This document shows, in pieces, positions 47,390 to 56,275 of a DNA stretch of 64,000 nt. Both the position numbers and the translations under genes were made by a program. The stretch spans positions 186,001-250,000 of the forward strand of contig DATNEW010000031.1 of the NCBI GenBank assembly GCA_035606695.1, read 5' to 3'. Each line of letters opens with the position of its first letter. The stretch's first letter is position 1. This stretch comes from Gemmatimonadaceae bacterium. Its GTDB lineage: Bacteria > Gemmatimonadota > Gemmatimonadetes > Gemmatimonadales > Gemmatimonadaceae. Below the pieces are notes generated by a model. The model did no database searches and was not told where the DNA came from. It saw only the letters and a list, made by a program, of their open reading frames with translations.

Positions 47390-49480
47390 TTACCAGCCGC
47401 TGACGCGCGCAGGCTTCACCTGCCACGTCGTTCCGGTACGCGTCGCTTCGGAATGGAACGTGGCGGTGCGATTGCGCGTCGGTCCGGCGGCGGTGACCCA
47501 GCGCATTGCCACGCGAAAATCGATCGAGCCGGCTTGATCGGTCACTTGCGGCTGATCGGGATCTACGGAGACGACGCTGAAGTTGTAGCCGTCCTTGACG
47601 GTGCCGAGCATGTCGCGCGCCGTCTTGTCGTCGACGAGCAACGAGGAGAGCGTGACGACATTGCGGTTGCGCAGCGCGGCGGCGATGGCGGCCTCGGCAT
47701 CGCGCAGTGCAGTCACTCCCCCCGCTCGTACCTCTTCGGCGGTTGGCTTCGGTGCGGCGGTCGTCGTCGGCGCCGGCGACGGCGGCACGGCCGCGGGGCG
47801 ATTCAACTTTGCTGAATCGGCCGCCTTCGCGGCCGCCGACGCATCGGACGCATTCGTCGGCGTATTGGCCGGCGCGTTCGAAGTCTGTTGTCGCGTTACA
47901 TCGGGAGCGCCCTTCTGCGACGACGCGTTCGGCTGCGCGGGCGTCGATGTGCCCGCGGCGCGGTTGGGTGCCGCGGCGGTGTGTTGTTGCGTCGGGTTGA
48001 CGATTACGCGCTTTGCGGTGTCGGTCGCCGAGCCGCCGCGCTGTATTGCCGGCGGATTGGTTCCGACGGCGCTCGAGTCCACCGCCGGTTGAGGCGAGGT
48101 CGCCGCCGCCGGTGCGCCTGCCTGTTGCGACGACTGCGTGCGAGCGCCGTAGATCTTTGCGGAGATGACGATCGCCCCGACGGCGACGGGCACCGTCGCG
48201 GCCAGAAGCACGACGCGCGATCGTCGGCCCGTTGCGCCGACGGATTCCGGCGCGAGCGGTGACGGCGGGACCAAGCCCGCGGGCGCGAGAACGGTGCTGT
48301 CGCCGTCACGCTTCGTCGACACCGGCGTGACCGGCGTATTCGCCTCCAGCCGCCGTTTCTCCGATTCACTCGGCGTTGCGAGTCGCATCAGCTCTTCGCG
48401 CACGGGATCGTTTTCCGCGACATACACGGCGCCGAGGGCGTCGAGCGCGTCGGACATGCTGGCGAAACGCTGGGCGGGGTCTTTCGAGAGCATGCGCAGG
48501 ACCGCGGCTTCGAGCTCGGGCGGGCAGTCGGGCACGCGCTCGCGAATGGGATGCGGGACGTCGGCGGTGTGCGCCTGCATCACCACGAAGCGGTTGCCGA
48601 GAAACGGCGCGACGCCGGTCAACATTTCGTACGCAACGACGCCGAGCGAATACTGATCGACCGCGGCGGTGATCTCGCGGCCGATGATTTGTTCCGGCGC
48701 CATGTACGCGGGCGTGCCGATGATCGCACCCGTCTGCGTGTGCGTGGGCGACTCGGCGACTTTCGCGATTCCGAAATCCGTGACGATGACCATTCCGTCG
48801 GTCGCCGACACGAGAATATTCGCCGGCTTCACGTCGCGGTGGGTGACGCCGTTCTTGTGCGCGAACGCCAGTCCGCGGCCCGCTTGCGACAGCACCGCGC
48901 GCACGACCGGGATGGGAAGGGCGCCGTTGCGGCGGATGATCGTGTCGAGCGAGCGGCCGTACACGAGGCCCATCACGAAGAAGTCGAGCCCTTCGGCCTC
49001 GTAGTCCTGATAGACTTTTGCAATATTAGGATGCTCAAGACGCGCGTTCGTCTGCGCCTCGAACCGGAATCGCCGCACGAGCTCTTCGTCGGTCGCGAGC
49101 GTGGGGGACATCACCTTGATCGCGACCATGCGCTTGAGGCGCACCTCGTGCGCGAGAAACACCGCGGCCATGCCGCCGCGGCCAAGCTCGCGAATGATCT
49201 CGAACTGACCGGCGGTGGCCTTGCGCAAGCGTTCCGTGACGCTCGCCCACGGACCGCGGCGCGAGGAATCGTCGTCGCTCGAGCCTTCGGTGATGTTGGC
49301 CGCGTCCACCGTCGAGCCGCAGCTCGGACACGTCGCATCGCCCGCCGTCAGCGGCCGCGAACAGCTCGTGCAGGTACGCACGAGGGCGCCGCATTCCTGA
49401 CAAAAGCGGTCCGTCGCCTGCATCGTGTGGCGGCACGCGGAACAGACAGGCAGGGAAGCGTTTAGCGACATTGGCCCCAT
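47390..49480 (-). CDS. Second transmembrane Ser/Thr protein kinase with double zinc ribbon
   Basis: About 696 residues (ATG at 49480; 49471 or 49507 are possible). Two Cys pairs at the N-terminus form a double ribbon (CSACR...CQECG, CTSCS...CPSCG). The kinase domain is intact: GRGGMAAVFLAHEVRLKRMVAIKVM, HRDVKPANILV, DFGIAKV, GTPAYMAPEQ, DQYSLGVVAYEML. Then come an SES/KRR linker, one TM (VVLLAATVPVAVGAIVISA), a long Ala/Pro/Thr/Gln spacer and a C-terminal NTF2-like domain (VTALRDAEAAIAAALRNRNVVTLSSLL...DFRVAMRWVT). It has the same architecture as the neighbouring kinase, indicating tandem duplication with divergence of the sensor. Confidence 0.93.
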   Translation of the reverse strand: MGPMSLNASLPVCSACRHTMQATDRFCQECGALVRTCTSCSRPLTAGDATCPSCGSTVDAANITEGSSDDDSSRRGPWASVTERLRKATAGQFEIIRELGRGGMAAVFLAHEVRLKRMVAIKVMSPTLATDEELVRRFRFEAQTNARLEHPNIAKVYQDYEAEGLDFFVMGLVYGRSLDTIIRRNGALPIPVVRAVLSQAGRGLAFAHKNGVTHRDVKPANILVSATDGMVIVTDFGIAKVAESPTHTQTGAIIGTPAYMAPEQIIGREITAAVDQYSLGVVAYEMLTGVAPFLGNRFVVMQAHTADVPHPIRERVPDCPPELEAAVLRMLSKDPAQRFASMSDALDALGAVYVAENDPVREELMRLATPSESEKRRLEANTPVTPVSTKRDGDSTVLAPAGLVPPSPLAPESVGATGRRSRVVLLAATVPVAVGAIVISAKIYGARTQSSQQAGAPAAATSPQPAVDSSAVGTNPPAIQRGGSATDTAKRVIVNPTQQHTAAAPNRAAGTSTPAQPNASSQKGAPDVTRQQTSNAPANTPTNASDASAAAKAADSAKLNRPAAVPPSPAPTTTAAPKPTAEEVRAGGVTALRDAEAAIAAALRNRNVVTLSSLLVDDKTARDMLGTVKDGYNFSVVSVDPDQPQVTDQAGSIDFRVAMRWVTAAGPTRNRTATFHSEATRTGTTWQVKPARVSGW

Positions 49481-49589
49481 GTATTCTGAAGTTGGGAGAT
49501 GGGACATTTGTCCGCAATGACTCGCCCGGTTGAGTGGGTCATGATAACTTCGCGTTCAGGCCTGGAAATCCAATCGTCGCGGAGAATGC

Positions 49590-50243
49590 ATGCGAAAGGT
49601 GTGTCTGTCGCTGGGTGTCACGTTGTCTCTCGCGGTGCTTGTTGTGTCATCCGCGTCGGCACAAACGCGCAGTCCGTGGTCGATTCAGGGCTCTGGCCTG
49701 TTCGCCGGACTCGGTGGCAGCGCGTACAGCGGCTTGAACGCCGGCCCCGGTCTCGAAGTGCAGATTCGTCACAAGCTCGGCGACGTGTGGTCGCTGGGAT
49801 GCGGATATCAGATGACGGATCACAACCTCTCGCGGTTCAGCGGGAGCACCACGCTCCAGGGCGCGTTCTGTGAACCTCGGCGCGTGATCGACATCGGCAG
49901 CGACCGCATCTTTCCGTACATTGCCGCGCGCGCCGGCCTGCTGCAGCAGAAATTGTCGAGCGGTACCGTGTCGTCGACCGCGACGGGAACGATGTTGAAC
50001 GGCGGCGCCGGGGTGATGATTCCGTTCGGAAACGCGGCGAGCGATTACCCCACGCTGATCGAGCTGGGCGCAAGTCTTGGCTTCGCGAACTTCGGGAATT
50101 TTTCACAGCAGAATTCAGCCACGAACGCGGTGTCGACGGGTACAACGGGGAGTGGCTGGAACTACGTCCTGCGCGCCGGGCTCGCGATCGGTCTGCCCTT
50201 TGGAACACAACGCGCGCCGTCGCCGGACCGCGTCGCTCGATAA
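49590..50243 (+). CDS. Small outer-membrane beta-barrel protein
   Basis: 217 residues with a signal peptide (MRKVCLSLGVTLSLAVLVVSSASAQ) and GGAGA-like GGAGA sequence GGAGA four bases before the ATG. Alternating beta-strand sequence with Gly and aromatics (SIQGSGLFAGLGGSAYSGLNAGPGLEVQIRHKL, WSLGCGYQMTDHNL, FPYIAARAGLLQQK, WNYVLRAGLAIGLPFG) suits an 8-stranded OmpA/OmpX-like barrel. No peptidoglycan domain follows. The next gene, the propeller lipoprotein, begins 15 bp downstream, so they likely share a transcript. The function is unknown. Confidence 0.75.
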   Translation: MRKVCLSLGVTLSLAVLVVSSASAQTRSPWSIQGSGLFAGLGGSAYSGLNAGPGLEVQIRHKLGDVWSLGCGYQMTDHNLSRFSGSTTLQGAFCEPRRVIDIGSDRIFPYIAARAGLLQQKLSSGTVSSTATGTMLNGGAGVMIPFGNAASDYPTLIELGASLGFANFGNFSQQNSATNAVSTGTTGSGWNYVLRAGLAIGLPFGTQRAPSPDRVAR

Positions 50244-50258
50244 CGGGATTACGGAGTC

Positions 50259-52709
50259 ATGATGAGTTTGCAGCACCGCGTTGCGGTCTCGAGTGTGTTG
50301 GCGCTGCTTGCCGCCGGTGTGTCGTGCGGTGGGGGCGGCGCGTGTCCGGTCAGCAATCCGAATTGCGAGTCGCAGACGCAGAACCCGAGCGTGACCGGCG
50401 TCACGATCTCCGGTGCGCCAAGTACGGCGATCGCGGTCGGGCAAACGGCGCAGGTAACCGCATCCGTGACCGTGACGGGCGGCGCGGCGCAAACGGTAGC
50501 GTGGACGTCGGACAACCCGGCCGTGGCGACGGTGAGCGCGGCCAATCCAACAACTGTAACAGCGATCGCGCCGGGCACGACGAACATCACCGCGCGCTCG
50601 ACGGTGGACGGAACGAAGTTCGCCACCGCACCGATCACTGTCGCGGGCGTCAGCACCGTGGCGCTCAACGTGACCGCGCCGCAAACGATTCAGATCGGAC
50701 AGACGACGACACTCACCGCGAACGTCGCGACGTTCGGCGGAGTGGCGAGCACCGTCACGTGGAAGTCGTCGAACACCAACGTCGCGACGGTGACGCCGAG
50801 CGGCAACACGGCGTCGGTGAAAGGGCTGGCCTCGGGAACCGCCACGGTGACGGCAACGTCTTCGGTGGATGGCCAGAAGTCGGCGGCACTCGTGTTCACA
50901 GTCGTCGCGGCGCAGCCCGTCGCGAACTGGACGCCCGGGAAAGTGGCGATCGTCGGCGGCCCGATGACCGGCGCCGTCACCGGCATGTGGGGCAGCGGCA
51001 CGTCGAGCGTCTTCGCGGTAACGGACAACGGTGAGATCGCCCACTACGACGGCACGCGGTGGCAGTCGAGTCTCAGCGGAAAGAATCCGTTCAACGGCGT
51101 ATTTGGAAACAGTGCATCCGACGTGTTCGCCGTGGGGAACGGGAGCCTCTTCCATTTCGACGGAACGAATTGGACGTCGCAAACGATTCCCGTCAGCTCG
51201 AAGCTCTTCGCCGTCTGGAGCGCAAGTAGCTCGACGGCATTCGCGGTCGGGCAGAGCGGCACGATCATCCGGCTCACCGGCGGCACGTGGAGCACGATGA
51301 CGTCTCCGACCGCGCAGGATCTGCATGGCGTATTTGGTTTCGGCGCCTCGGACGTGTACGCCGTCGGAAGCGGCGGCGTGATTCTGCACTTCGACGGTAC
51401 GACGTGGACGTCGATGAGCTCCGGTACCTCGCAAACGCTACGCGGCGTCTGGGGCACGAGCACCGCGAACGTCTTCGCCGTCGGCGAAGGCGGCACGATT
51501 CTACACTTCAACGGCAGCGTGTGGGGGGCCATGTCGAGCGGTACGACTGGCGTCCTCACGGCGGTCAGCGGCGCCGGCACGAGCGACGTCTATGCAACGC
51601 TCGCGAACGGATCGTTGCTCACGTTCAACGGCACGTCGTGGGGGCCGTCGGGCATCGCGCTGACCTTCGCGGGCACGCTCAACTATCGCGACTCGGTCCT
51701 CGCTGTCTGGGACGCAGGCGCGAGCGTCGCGTTCCTCGGAGGCTCCGAAGGCATGACGGGCATTTACCGTCCGCCCGGCAACTCGCTCGCCGGCATGACG
51801 CTGCTGTCGCTCAATCCCACGCTCGAGAGCGTGCAGCAATTCGGCAACGTCGACGTCGTCGTGGGCACGTACGGCACCATTCAACAATTCGACGGCACAT
51901 CGTGGACGGCGGTGAACTCACCGACGTCCGGTACGCTGCTTGGATTGTCTCCGCCGTTCGCGGTCGGCGCCGGGGGCACGATCCTTCGCTTCAGCGGGAA
52001 CGCGTGGACCGGCATGACGAGTCCCGTCACCGCCGACCTCAATTCGGTGTGGGCGAACAGCAGCACCGACGCGTTCGCGGTCGGCGGCGGCGGAACGATT
52101 CTCCACTTCGACGGCGCCACGTGGACCAAGATGACGTCGAACACCACGGCGCTCCTCCTCGGCGTGTGGTCCAGACCCGACGGCAAATCGGTGTACGCCG
52201 TCGGACGAAGCACCATCATGCACTTCGACGGCACGACGTGGTCGGCCATGTCGCTGCCCGTGTCCACGGATATCTCGGCCGTGTGGGCGTTCGCCGATGC
52301 GTCCAATCCGACGATATCATCGAACGTGTACGCGGTGGGCTTCGACGGATCGATCCTCGTCAACACGCCGCCGAGCAACGTGTGGACGAAGATGTCGGCG
52401 CCGGTGTCGACGCCGCTGTTCTCGATCTGGGGCAACAGCGCGGCCGACATTTACGCCGGTGGCTTCAACGGCACCATCCTCCACTTCGACGGCTCGACCT
52501 GGGGCGCGATGACCAGCAACACGACGATCTCGATCTCGGGCATCGGCGGGTCGTTCTCGACGGGGATCTTCGCCGTCGGCCAGGCGGGAACCGCGGTGCG
52601 CGGGACGCCGCCGGCGAGCGTGGTGAGTCAAAAAAACAGTGTCGTCCTGAGGAAGCGAAGCGACCGAATCGGGATGACTCCTCCAGCGCCTAGGTCAATT
52701 GCCCCATAG
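50259..52709 (+). CDS. Lipoprotein with two BIG2 Ig-like domains and ~14 propeller repeats
   Basis: 816 residues. A signal peptide ends in AAGVSC, a lipobox with Cys23 or so. Two bacterial Ig-like (BIG2) domains follow: VTGVTISGAPSTAIAVGQTAQV... and LNVTAPQTIQIGQTTTLTANV..., each ending in the TAxxxGTxxITA pattern. From about residue 225, a ~40-residue unit repeats some 14 times: VYAVGxGGTILHFDGTTWxxM, with one degenerate copy; this suits two seven-bladed propellers. Likely a surface-exposed binding protein. The last ~20 residues are encoded by a fragment of a dispersed repeat, so the original end was probably near GTAVRGTPPAS. Confidence 0.82.
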   Translation: MMSLQHRVAVSSVLALLAAGVSCGGGGACPVSNPNCESQTQNPSVTGVTISGAPSTAIAVGQTAQVTASVTVTGGAAQTVAWTSDNPAVATVSAANPTTVTAIAPGTTNITARSTVDGTKFATAPITVAGVSTVALNVTAPQTIQIGQTTTLTANVATFGGVASTVTWKSSNTNVATVTPSGNTASVKGLASGTATVTATSSVDGQKSAALVFTVVAAQPVANWTPGKVAIVGGPMTGAVTGMWGSGTSSVFAVTDNGEIAHYDGTRWQSSLSGKNPFNGVFGNSASDVFAVGNGSLFHFDGTNWTSQTIPVSSKLFAVWSASSSTAFAVGQSGTIIRLTGGTWSTMTSPTAQDLHGVFGFGASDVYAVGSGGVILHFDGTTWTSMSSGTSQTLRGVWGTSTANVFAVGEGGTILHFNGSVWGAMSSGTTGVLTAVSGAGTSDVYATLANGSLLTFNGTSWGPSGIALTFAGTLNYRDSVLAVWDAGASVAFLGGSEGMTGIYRPPGNSLAGMTLLSLNPTLESVQQFGNVDVVVGTYGTIQQFDGTSWTAVNSPTSGTLLGLSPPFAVGAGGTILRFSGNAWTGMTSPVTADLNSVWANSSTDAFAVGGGGTILHFDGATWTKMTSNTTALLLGVWSRPDGKSVYAVGRSTIMHFDGTTWSAMSLPVSTDISAVWAFADASNPTISSNVYAVGFDGSILVNTPPSNVWTKMSAPVSTPLFSIWGNSAADIYAGGFNGTILHFDGSTWGAMTSNTTISISGIGGSFSTGIFAVGQAGTAVRGTPPASVVSQKNSVVLRKRSDRIGMTPPAPRSIAP
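52641..52678. repeat. Partial dispersed repeat inside the 3' end of the propeller gene
   Basis: The sequence GTCGTCCTGAGGAAGCGAAGC, then CGGGATGAC at the right end, keeps both terminal motifs of the dispersed palindromic family, but in a short form. It supplies codons for the last residues of the propeller lipoprotein. Its resemblance to the other copies is weaker than theirs to each other. Confidence 0.5.
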
Positions 52710-52788
52710 GTAGTTCGCGCCGCACGTCTTAGCGTAGCGAATGAGAATCCTTGCATGACAACGCGCGCGGCGTTGCCGGCCGGCGGTC

Positions 52789-52808
52789 TCACATAGGTTC
52801 ACATAGGT
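52789..52808 (+). promoter_or_regulatory. 10-bp tandem direct repeat upstream of the cytochrome cluster
   Basis: TCACATAGGT occurs twice in direct succession with no spacer, about 95 bp upstream of the pentaheme cytochrome start. Two half-sites one helical turn apart are typical of OmpR-like or other dimeric activators. The position suits an upstream activator site of the operon. Confidence 0.4.
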
Positions 52809-52833
52809 CATCGGCCATCTTGCGAGTGGTTTT

Positions 52834-52864
52834 CCGCAATGGCACACTTGCGCGCCATTCGCGG
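52834..52864. promoter_or_regulatory. Inverted repeat in the leader of the cytochrome cluster
   Basis: CCGCAATGGC and GCCATTCGCGG pair (AATGGC/GCCATT perfect, then CCGC/GCGG with one bulged C) around a 10-base loop. It ends 36 bp before the ATG of the first cytochrome gene, where it could be an operator or a leader hairpin in the mRNA. Confidence 0.4.
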
Positions 52865-52900
52865 AAGCACGTCGGCGCACCTCAATTCGAGACTGACTTG

Positions 52901-54721
52901 ATGCACATTTGGCGACGGAGTCGAATTGCGCGCCAGTGGGTTCGATCGATCATCGCACCCATCGCCTGTACGGCGCTGGTGTCCGCGTGGATCGGCGCGT
53001 CCAGCCGGACGTCGTCGGCGAAGACCGTCCGACATGTCCGACGAGTCCAGCAGGACCGGCAGGTCCAGCAAGGCGGCGACCCGCACGCGGCCGTCTTCGC
53101 CGAGTCGGAGTATCCGTCCGCGTCGCAGTGCGCGTCGTGCCATCAACAGATCTACCAGGAGTGGGCGAGCAGCAATCACGCGTACGCGTCGACCTCGCCC
53201 GTCTTTCACAAATTCGAACAGCGCATCAACGATCTGTCACACGGCACGATCGGATACTTCTGCATGCGCTGCCACGCCGCGGTCGGCACCACGCTCAACG
53301 AGCGCCGCGATCTGCCGCTCACCGAGCGGTCGCAGGTGTCGCGCGAAGGCGTGACGTGCGTGACGTGCCACCGTGTGTCGGAGCGGTTTGGCCGCGTCAA
53401 CGGCGAACGGCGCATGGAGCCGGGCAACATCAACGCGCCGGTCTATGGTCCCACGGGCGGTTCAGGACTGGCGCCCGTGTTGGCCGACAAGGGTCACTAC
53501 GCCGTCAAGACGAGTGCGAGCGAGACAGGCCCGGGTCAGAACATTCACTCGGCCGCGATCAAATTCGACCAGCTCGACAAGAGCTCATTCTGCGTGTCGT
53601 GTCACCAGGTGGCCGTCCAACCGGGCATCAAGCTCGAGGTGGTGTGGGATCAGTACCGCGCGTCACCGGCAGCGAAGCAGGGCGTCACGTGTCAGGATTG
53701 CCACATGGGCAAGACGCCGGGCGTGGCCGACGGCTATGCGACAGGACCTGCCGCGATCGTCAATGGCATTCCGATCAATCCCACGCGCAGGCACACGAAC
53801 CATTCGTTCTTTGGCCCAGGATATCCGACCGCGCATCCCGGACTCTTTCCGCACAATCCAAACGCGCAGCGCTGGACGGCCGATCAGTGGCTCAAGTTCG
53901 ACTATCGCGCCGGCTGGGGCACGGATGCGTTCGAGAACAAGGTGACACCGCAGACCAGGTTCCCTAAGGACTGGGCGGAAGCGGACGATCGCTATGACGC
54001 GCGCAAGATCATCGATGCCAACCTTGCCTCGCTCGAGAAGAAGCGCGAGCTGCGTCGCGAAGTGATGGAGCATGGATCGCACATCGACGGGCCGTTCTTC
54101 AGCAGTGATCTGCGCGCCGGACAGTCGCTGCATTTCCGGTATCGCGTCTCGAACATCAATCCGGGACACAACCTGCCGTCAGGATCGCTTGGCGCGCAGC
54201 CGGAGCTGTGGCTCAACGTCGCGTTGATCGATCCCGACGGAAAGCGCGTGTGGGAGTCGGGCTATCTCGACAGCAACGGCGACATGGCCGACGAGCACTC
54301 GCTCGACGTGCGGGCCGGTAAGGTTCCGTACGACAAGCAGCTCTTCAACCTGCAGACGAAGTTCCTGACGACGGACGTCAAGGGCACCGACCGCGAGATG
54401 TATCTCCCGATCAATCTCGACATCGATCAACTTCCGTTCATACGTCCGGGCGGGCAGCCGATCACCGTGATGAACCACCCGCCGTTCATCCGCATGGAAG
54501 CACGCTCGTTGCCGCCGCTCAGCTCGCGCGACGCCGAGTACACGGTGCCGGCCGATGCGATGCGGAAGCCCGGCACGTACAAGCTCGCCGTGCGCATGCG
54601 CAGCCGTGCGGAGCCGATCTACTTCATGAAGTTCATCGGATCGACCAAGGAGATGGAGCGCACGATGAACGAATGGATGGTCGATCTGCATCCGTACACC
54701 GTCACGTTCACGGTTCGCTAA
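52901..54721 (+). CDS. Pentaheme c-type cytochrome
   Basis: 606 residues from the ATG at 52901, which begins a basic then hydrophobic export signal (RQWVRSIIAPIACTALVSAWIGASS). Five CxxCH heme sites lie at Cys77, Cys121, Cys153, Cys231 and Cys264, the third and fifth in GVTC(V/Q)(T/D)CH. Further His residues (HTNHSFF, NPGHNLPSG) can be distal ligands. From about residue 350 there is no heme; a beta-type domain follows (LHFRYRVSNINPGHNLPSGS, PELWLNVALIDPDGKRVWESGY) of the kind seen attached to periplasmic multiheme proteins. Its stop overlaps the start of the barrel gene by one base (TAATG). Confidence 0.9.
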   Translation: MHIWRRSRIARQWVRSIIAPIACTALVSAWIGASSRTSSAKTVRHVRRVQQDRQVQQGGDPHAAVFAESEYPSASQCASCHQQIYQEWASSNHAYASTSPVFHKFEQRINDLSHGTIGYFCMRCHAAVGTTLNERRDLPLTERSQVSREGVTCVTCHRVSERFGRVNGERRMEPGNINAPVYGPTGGSGLAPVLADKGHYAVKTSASETGPGQNIHSAAIKFDQLDKSSFCVSCHQVAVQPGIKLEVVWDQYRASPAAKQGVTCQDCHMGKTPGVADGYATGPAAIVNGIPINPTRRHTNHSFFGPGYPTAHPGLFPHNPNAQRWTADQWLKFDYRAGWGTDAFENKVTPQTRFPKDWAEADDRYDARKIIDANLASLEKKRELRREVMEHGSHIDGPFFSSDLRAGQSLHFRYRVSNINPGHNLPSGSLGAQPELWLNVALIDPDGKRVWESGYLDSNGDMADEHSLDVRAGKVPYDKQLFNLQTKFLTTDVKGTDREMYLPINLDIDQLPFIRPGGQPITVMNHPPFIRMEARSLPPLSSRDAEYTVPADAMRKPGTYKLAVRMRSRAEPIYFMKFIGSTKEMERTMNEWMVDLHPYTVTFTVR

Positions 54722-56250
54722 TGACGCGCCGACTCTCGTCGTGGCCGATCGCCGCGCTGGTGGTGATGCTGTTGAGCGCCGGCCTGCCGTGCGCCGCGGC
54801 GGCGCAGCAGAGCACATCGAGCGCGCGTCCCGACAGCGCGCACATGGATCCGCGCGCGCAGCCCGCGACGCACGATCGCTCGGTCTTCGCGGCCGATCCG
54901 AACTACGGCAATCCCGCCTACGACTATCAGGCGCAGCTCGACATCTATGGCGCGAAGCATCTCAACTCGACGCAGCGTCCGCTGCTCGAGCTGGGACGCG
55001 AGCTCTATCAGAGCGGTCCGTTCTCGCCCGCGCCGACGTTCCTGGGCTCGCACAACATCGTCATTCCGCAACTGCTCGTGTACGGCGACTTCCGTTCGGC
55101 GGCGGGAGGTTCCGACGCGGGCACGCAGATCAGCCGGTGGGGAAACCGGCTGAACCTCGACGTCGATCTCAAGATCACGGCGACCGAACGCTTTCACGCG
55201 TTGTTTCGTCCGTTCGAGGACAAAGGTCAGTTCACGGGCGCGACGTTCAGCGGCGACTCGACGGGCTTCAAGGGCCACTACAACGGCGATCCCGCGGCGC
55301 TGTTCTTCGAGGGCGACTTGGGCGCGATCGTCGGCGGTCTGACCGGCCATGACTCACCGTTCGACCTGCCGATCTCCGCCGGCCGCATGCCGCTGTTGTT
55401 TCACAACGGCATCTGGCTGCAGGACGCGTTCAGCGGCGCGGCGTTCGCGATTCCAGCGCGCAACTCCGGCTCGCTCGACTGGTCGAACTTCGACGGGAGC
55501 TTCTTTTACGGCGGCCGCGACGTCTCGAACTCGTTCGTCGGCAATGGGAAGGATCACGGGCAGATCTTCGGGACGAACACGTTCATCGACGCCTATCACG
55601 GCTATGTGGAGGCGGGCTACGCGTACATCGCCGGCGGCGACGTGACGCAGCCGGACTTTCATTCGGTGGCGCTGTCGTTCACGCGGCGTTGGGGCGGCAT
55701 CGTGTCGAATTCGGTACGGTACATCGGCGCGTTCAGCCAAGGTGTACCGACGGGCATCGTCACGCCGGCGGGGACGGCTGTGAATCCGACACCGAACGGC
55801 CATCTCTTTCTGATGGAGAATTCGTTCATCACGTCGCACGAGGCGACCGTCGTGCCGTATCTCAACTTGTTCTTCGGCATCGACAATCCGGTGTCGGCGG
55901 CGCGCGACCCTGGTGCGGGCGGCATTCTCACGAACACGGGCATCAATTTCGAGACGGACGCGATCACGGCGTTCCCCGCGCTCGACGCCACGGGACGCAA
56001 CTCGACCGGCGGCGCGCTCGGCCTCGAGCTCCTGGGCTCACAGCTCGATCGTCAAGTGGTATTTGAAGTCGCGACGGCGTATCCACATCAGACGAGCGCC
56101 GAGATGCCCGGCGGGCAGTACGCGTTCGGCATTCGCGCGCAGAAGGTGTTGAATCGCGCGATGATCTTTCGCGTCGATGGTATTGCCGGTAAGCGAACGG
56201 GCCTGCCCGACGTGCGCGGGATTCGCGCCGAGCTCCGCACGAAGTTCTGA
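54721..56250 (+). CDS. Outer-membrane beta-barrel protein of the cytochrome cluster
   Basis: 509 residues with a signal peptide (MTRRLSSWPIAALVVMLLSAGLPCAAAAQQ). The mature protein is rich in amphipathic strands and ends in VRGIRAELRTKF, a C-terminal Phe as for Bam-dependent barrels. Regular Gly/aromatic strand pairs (FHSVALSFTRRWGGIVSNSVRYIGAF, EATVVPYLNLFFGID, LDRQVVFEVATAYPH, YAFGIRAQKVLNRAMIFRVDGIAG) suggest about 16 strands. It starts on the last base of the pentaheme stop, so the two are coupled. A porin-like conduit or scaffold for the cytochromes is my inference; the N-terminal CxxC of MtrB proteins is absent. Confidence 0.75.
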   Translation: MTRRLSSWPIAALVVMLLSAGLPCAAAAQQSTSSARPDSAHMDPRAQPATHDRSVFAADPNYGNPAYDYQAQLDIYGAKHLNSTQRPLLELGRELYQSGPFSPAPTFLGSHNIVIPQLLVYGDFRSAAGGSDAGTQISRWGNRLNLDVDLKITATERFHALFRPFEDKGQFTGATFSGDSTGFKGHYNGDPAALFFEGDLGAIVGGLTGHDSPFDLPISAGRMPLLFHNGIWLQDAFSGAAFAIPARNSGSLDWSNFDGSFFYGGRDVSNSFVGNGKDHGQIFGTNTFIDAYHGYVEAGYAYIAGGDVTQPDFHSVALSFTRRWGGIVSNSVRYIGAFSQGVPTGIVTPAGTAVNPTPNGHLFLMENSFITSHEATVVPYLNLFFGIDNPVSAARDPGAGGILTNTGINFETDAITAFPALDATGRNSTGGALGLELLGSQLDRQVVFEVATAYPHQTSAEMPGGQYAFGIRAQKVLNRAMIFRVDGIAGKRTGLPDVRGIRAELRTKF

Positions 56251-56275
56251 GCGGTGGTGAGCCAGTGAGGAGCCA

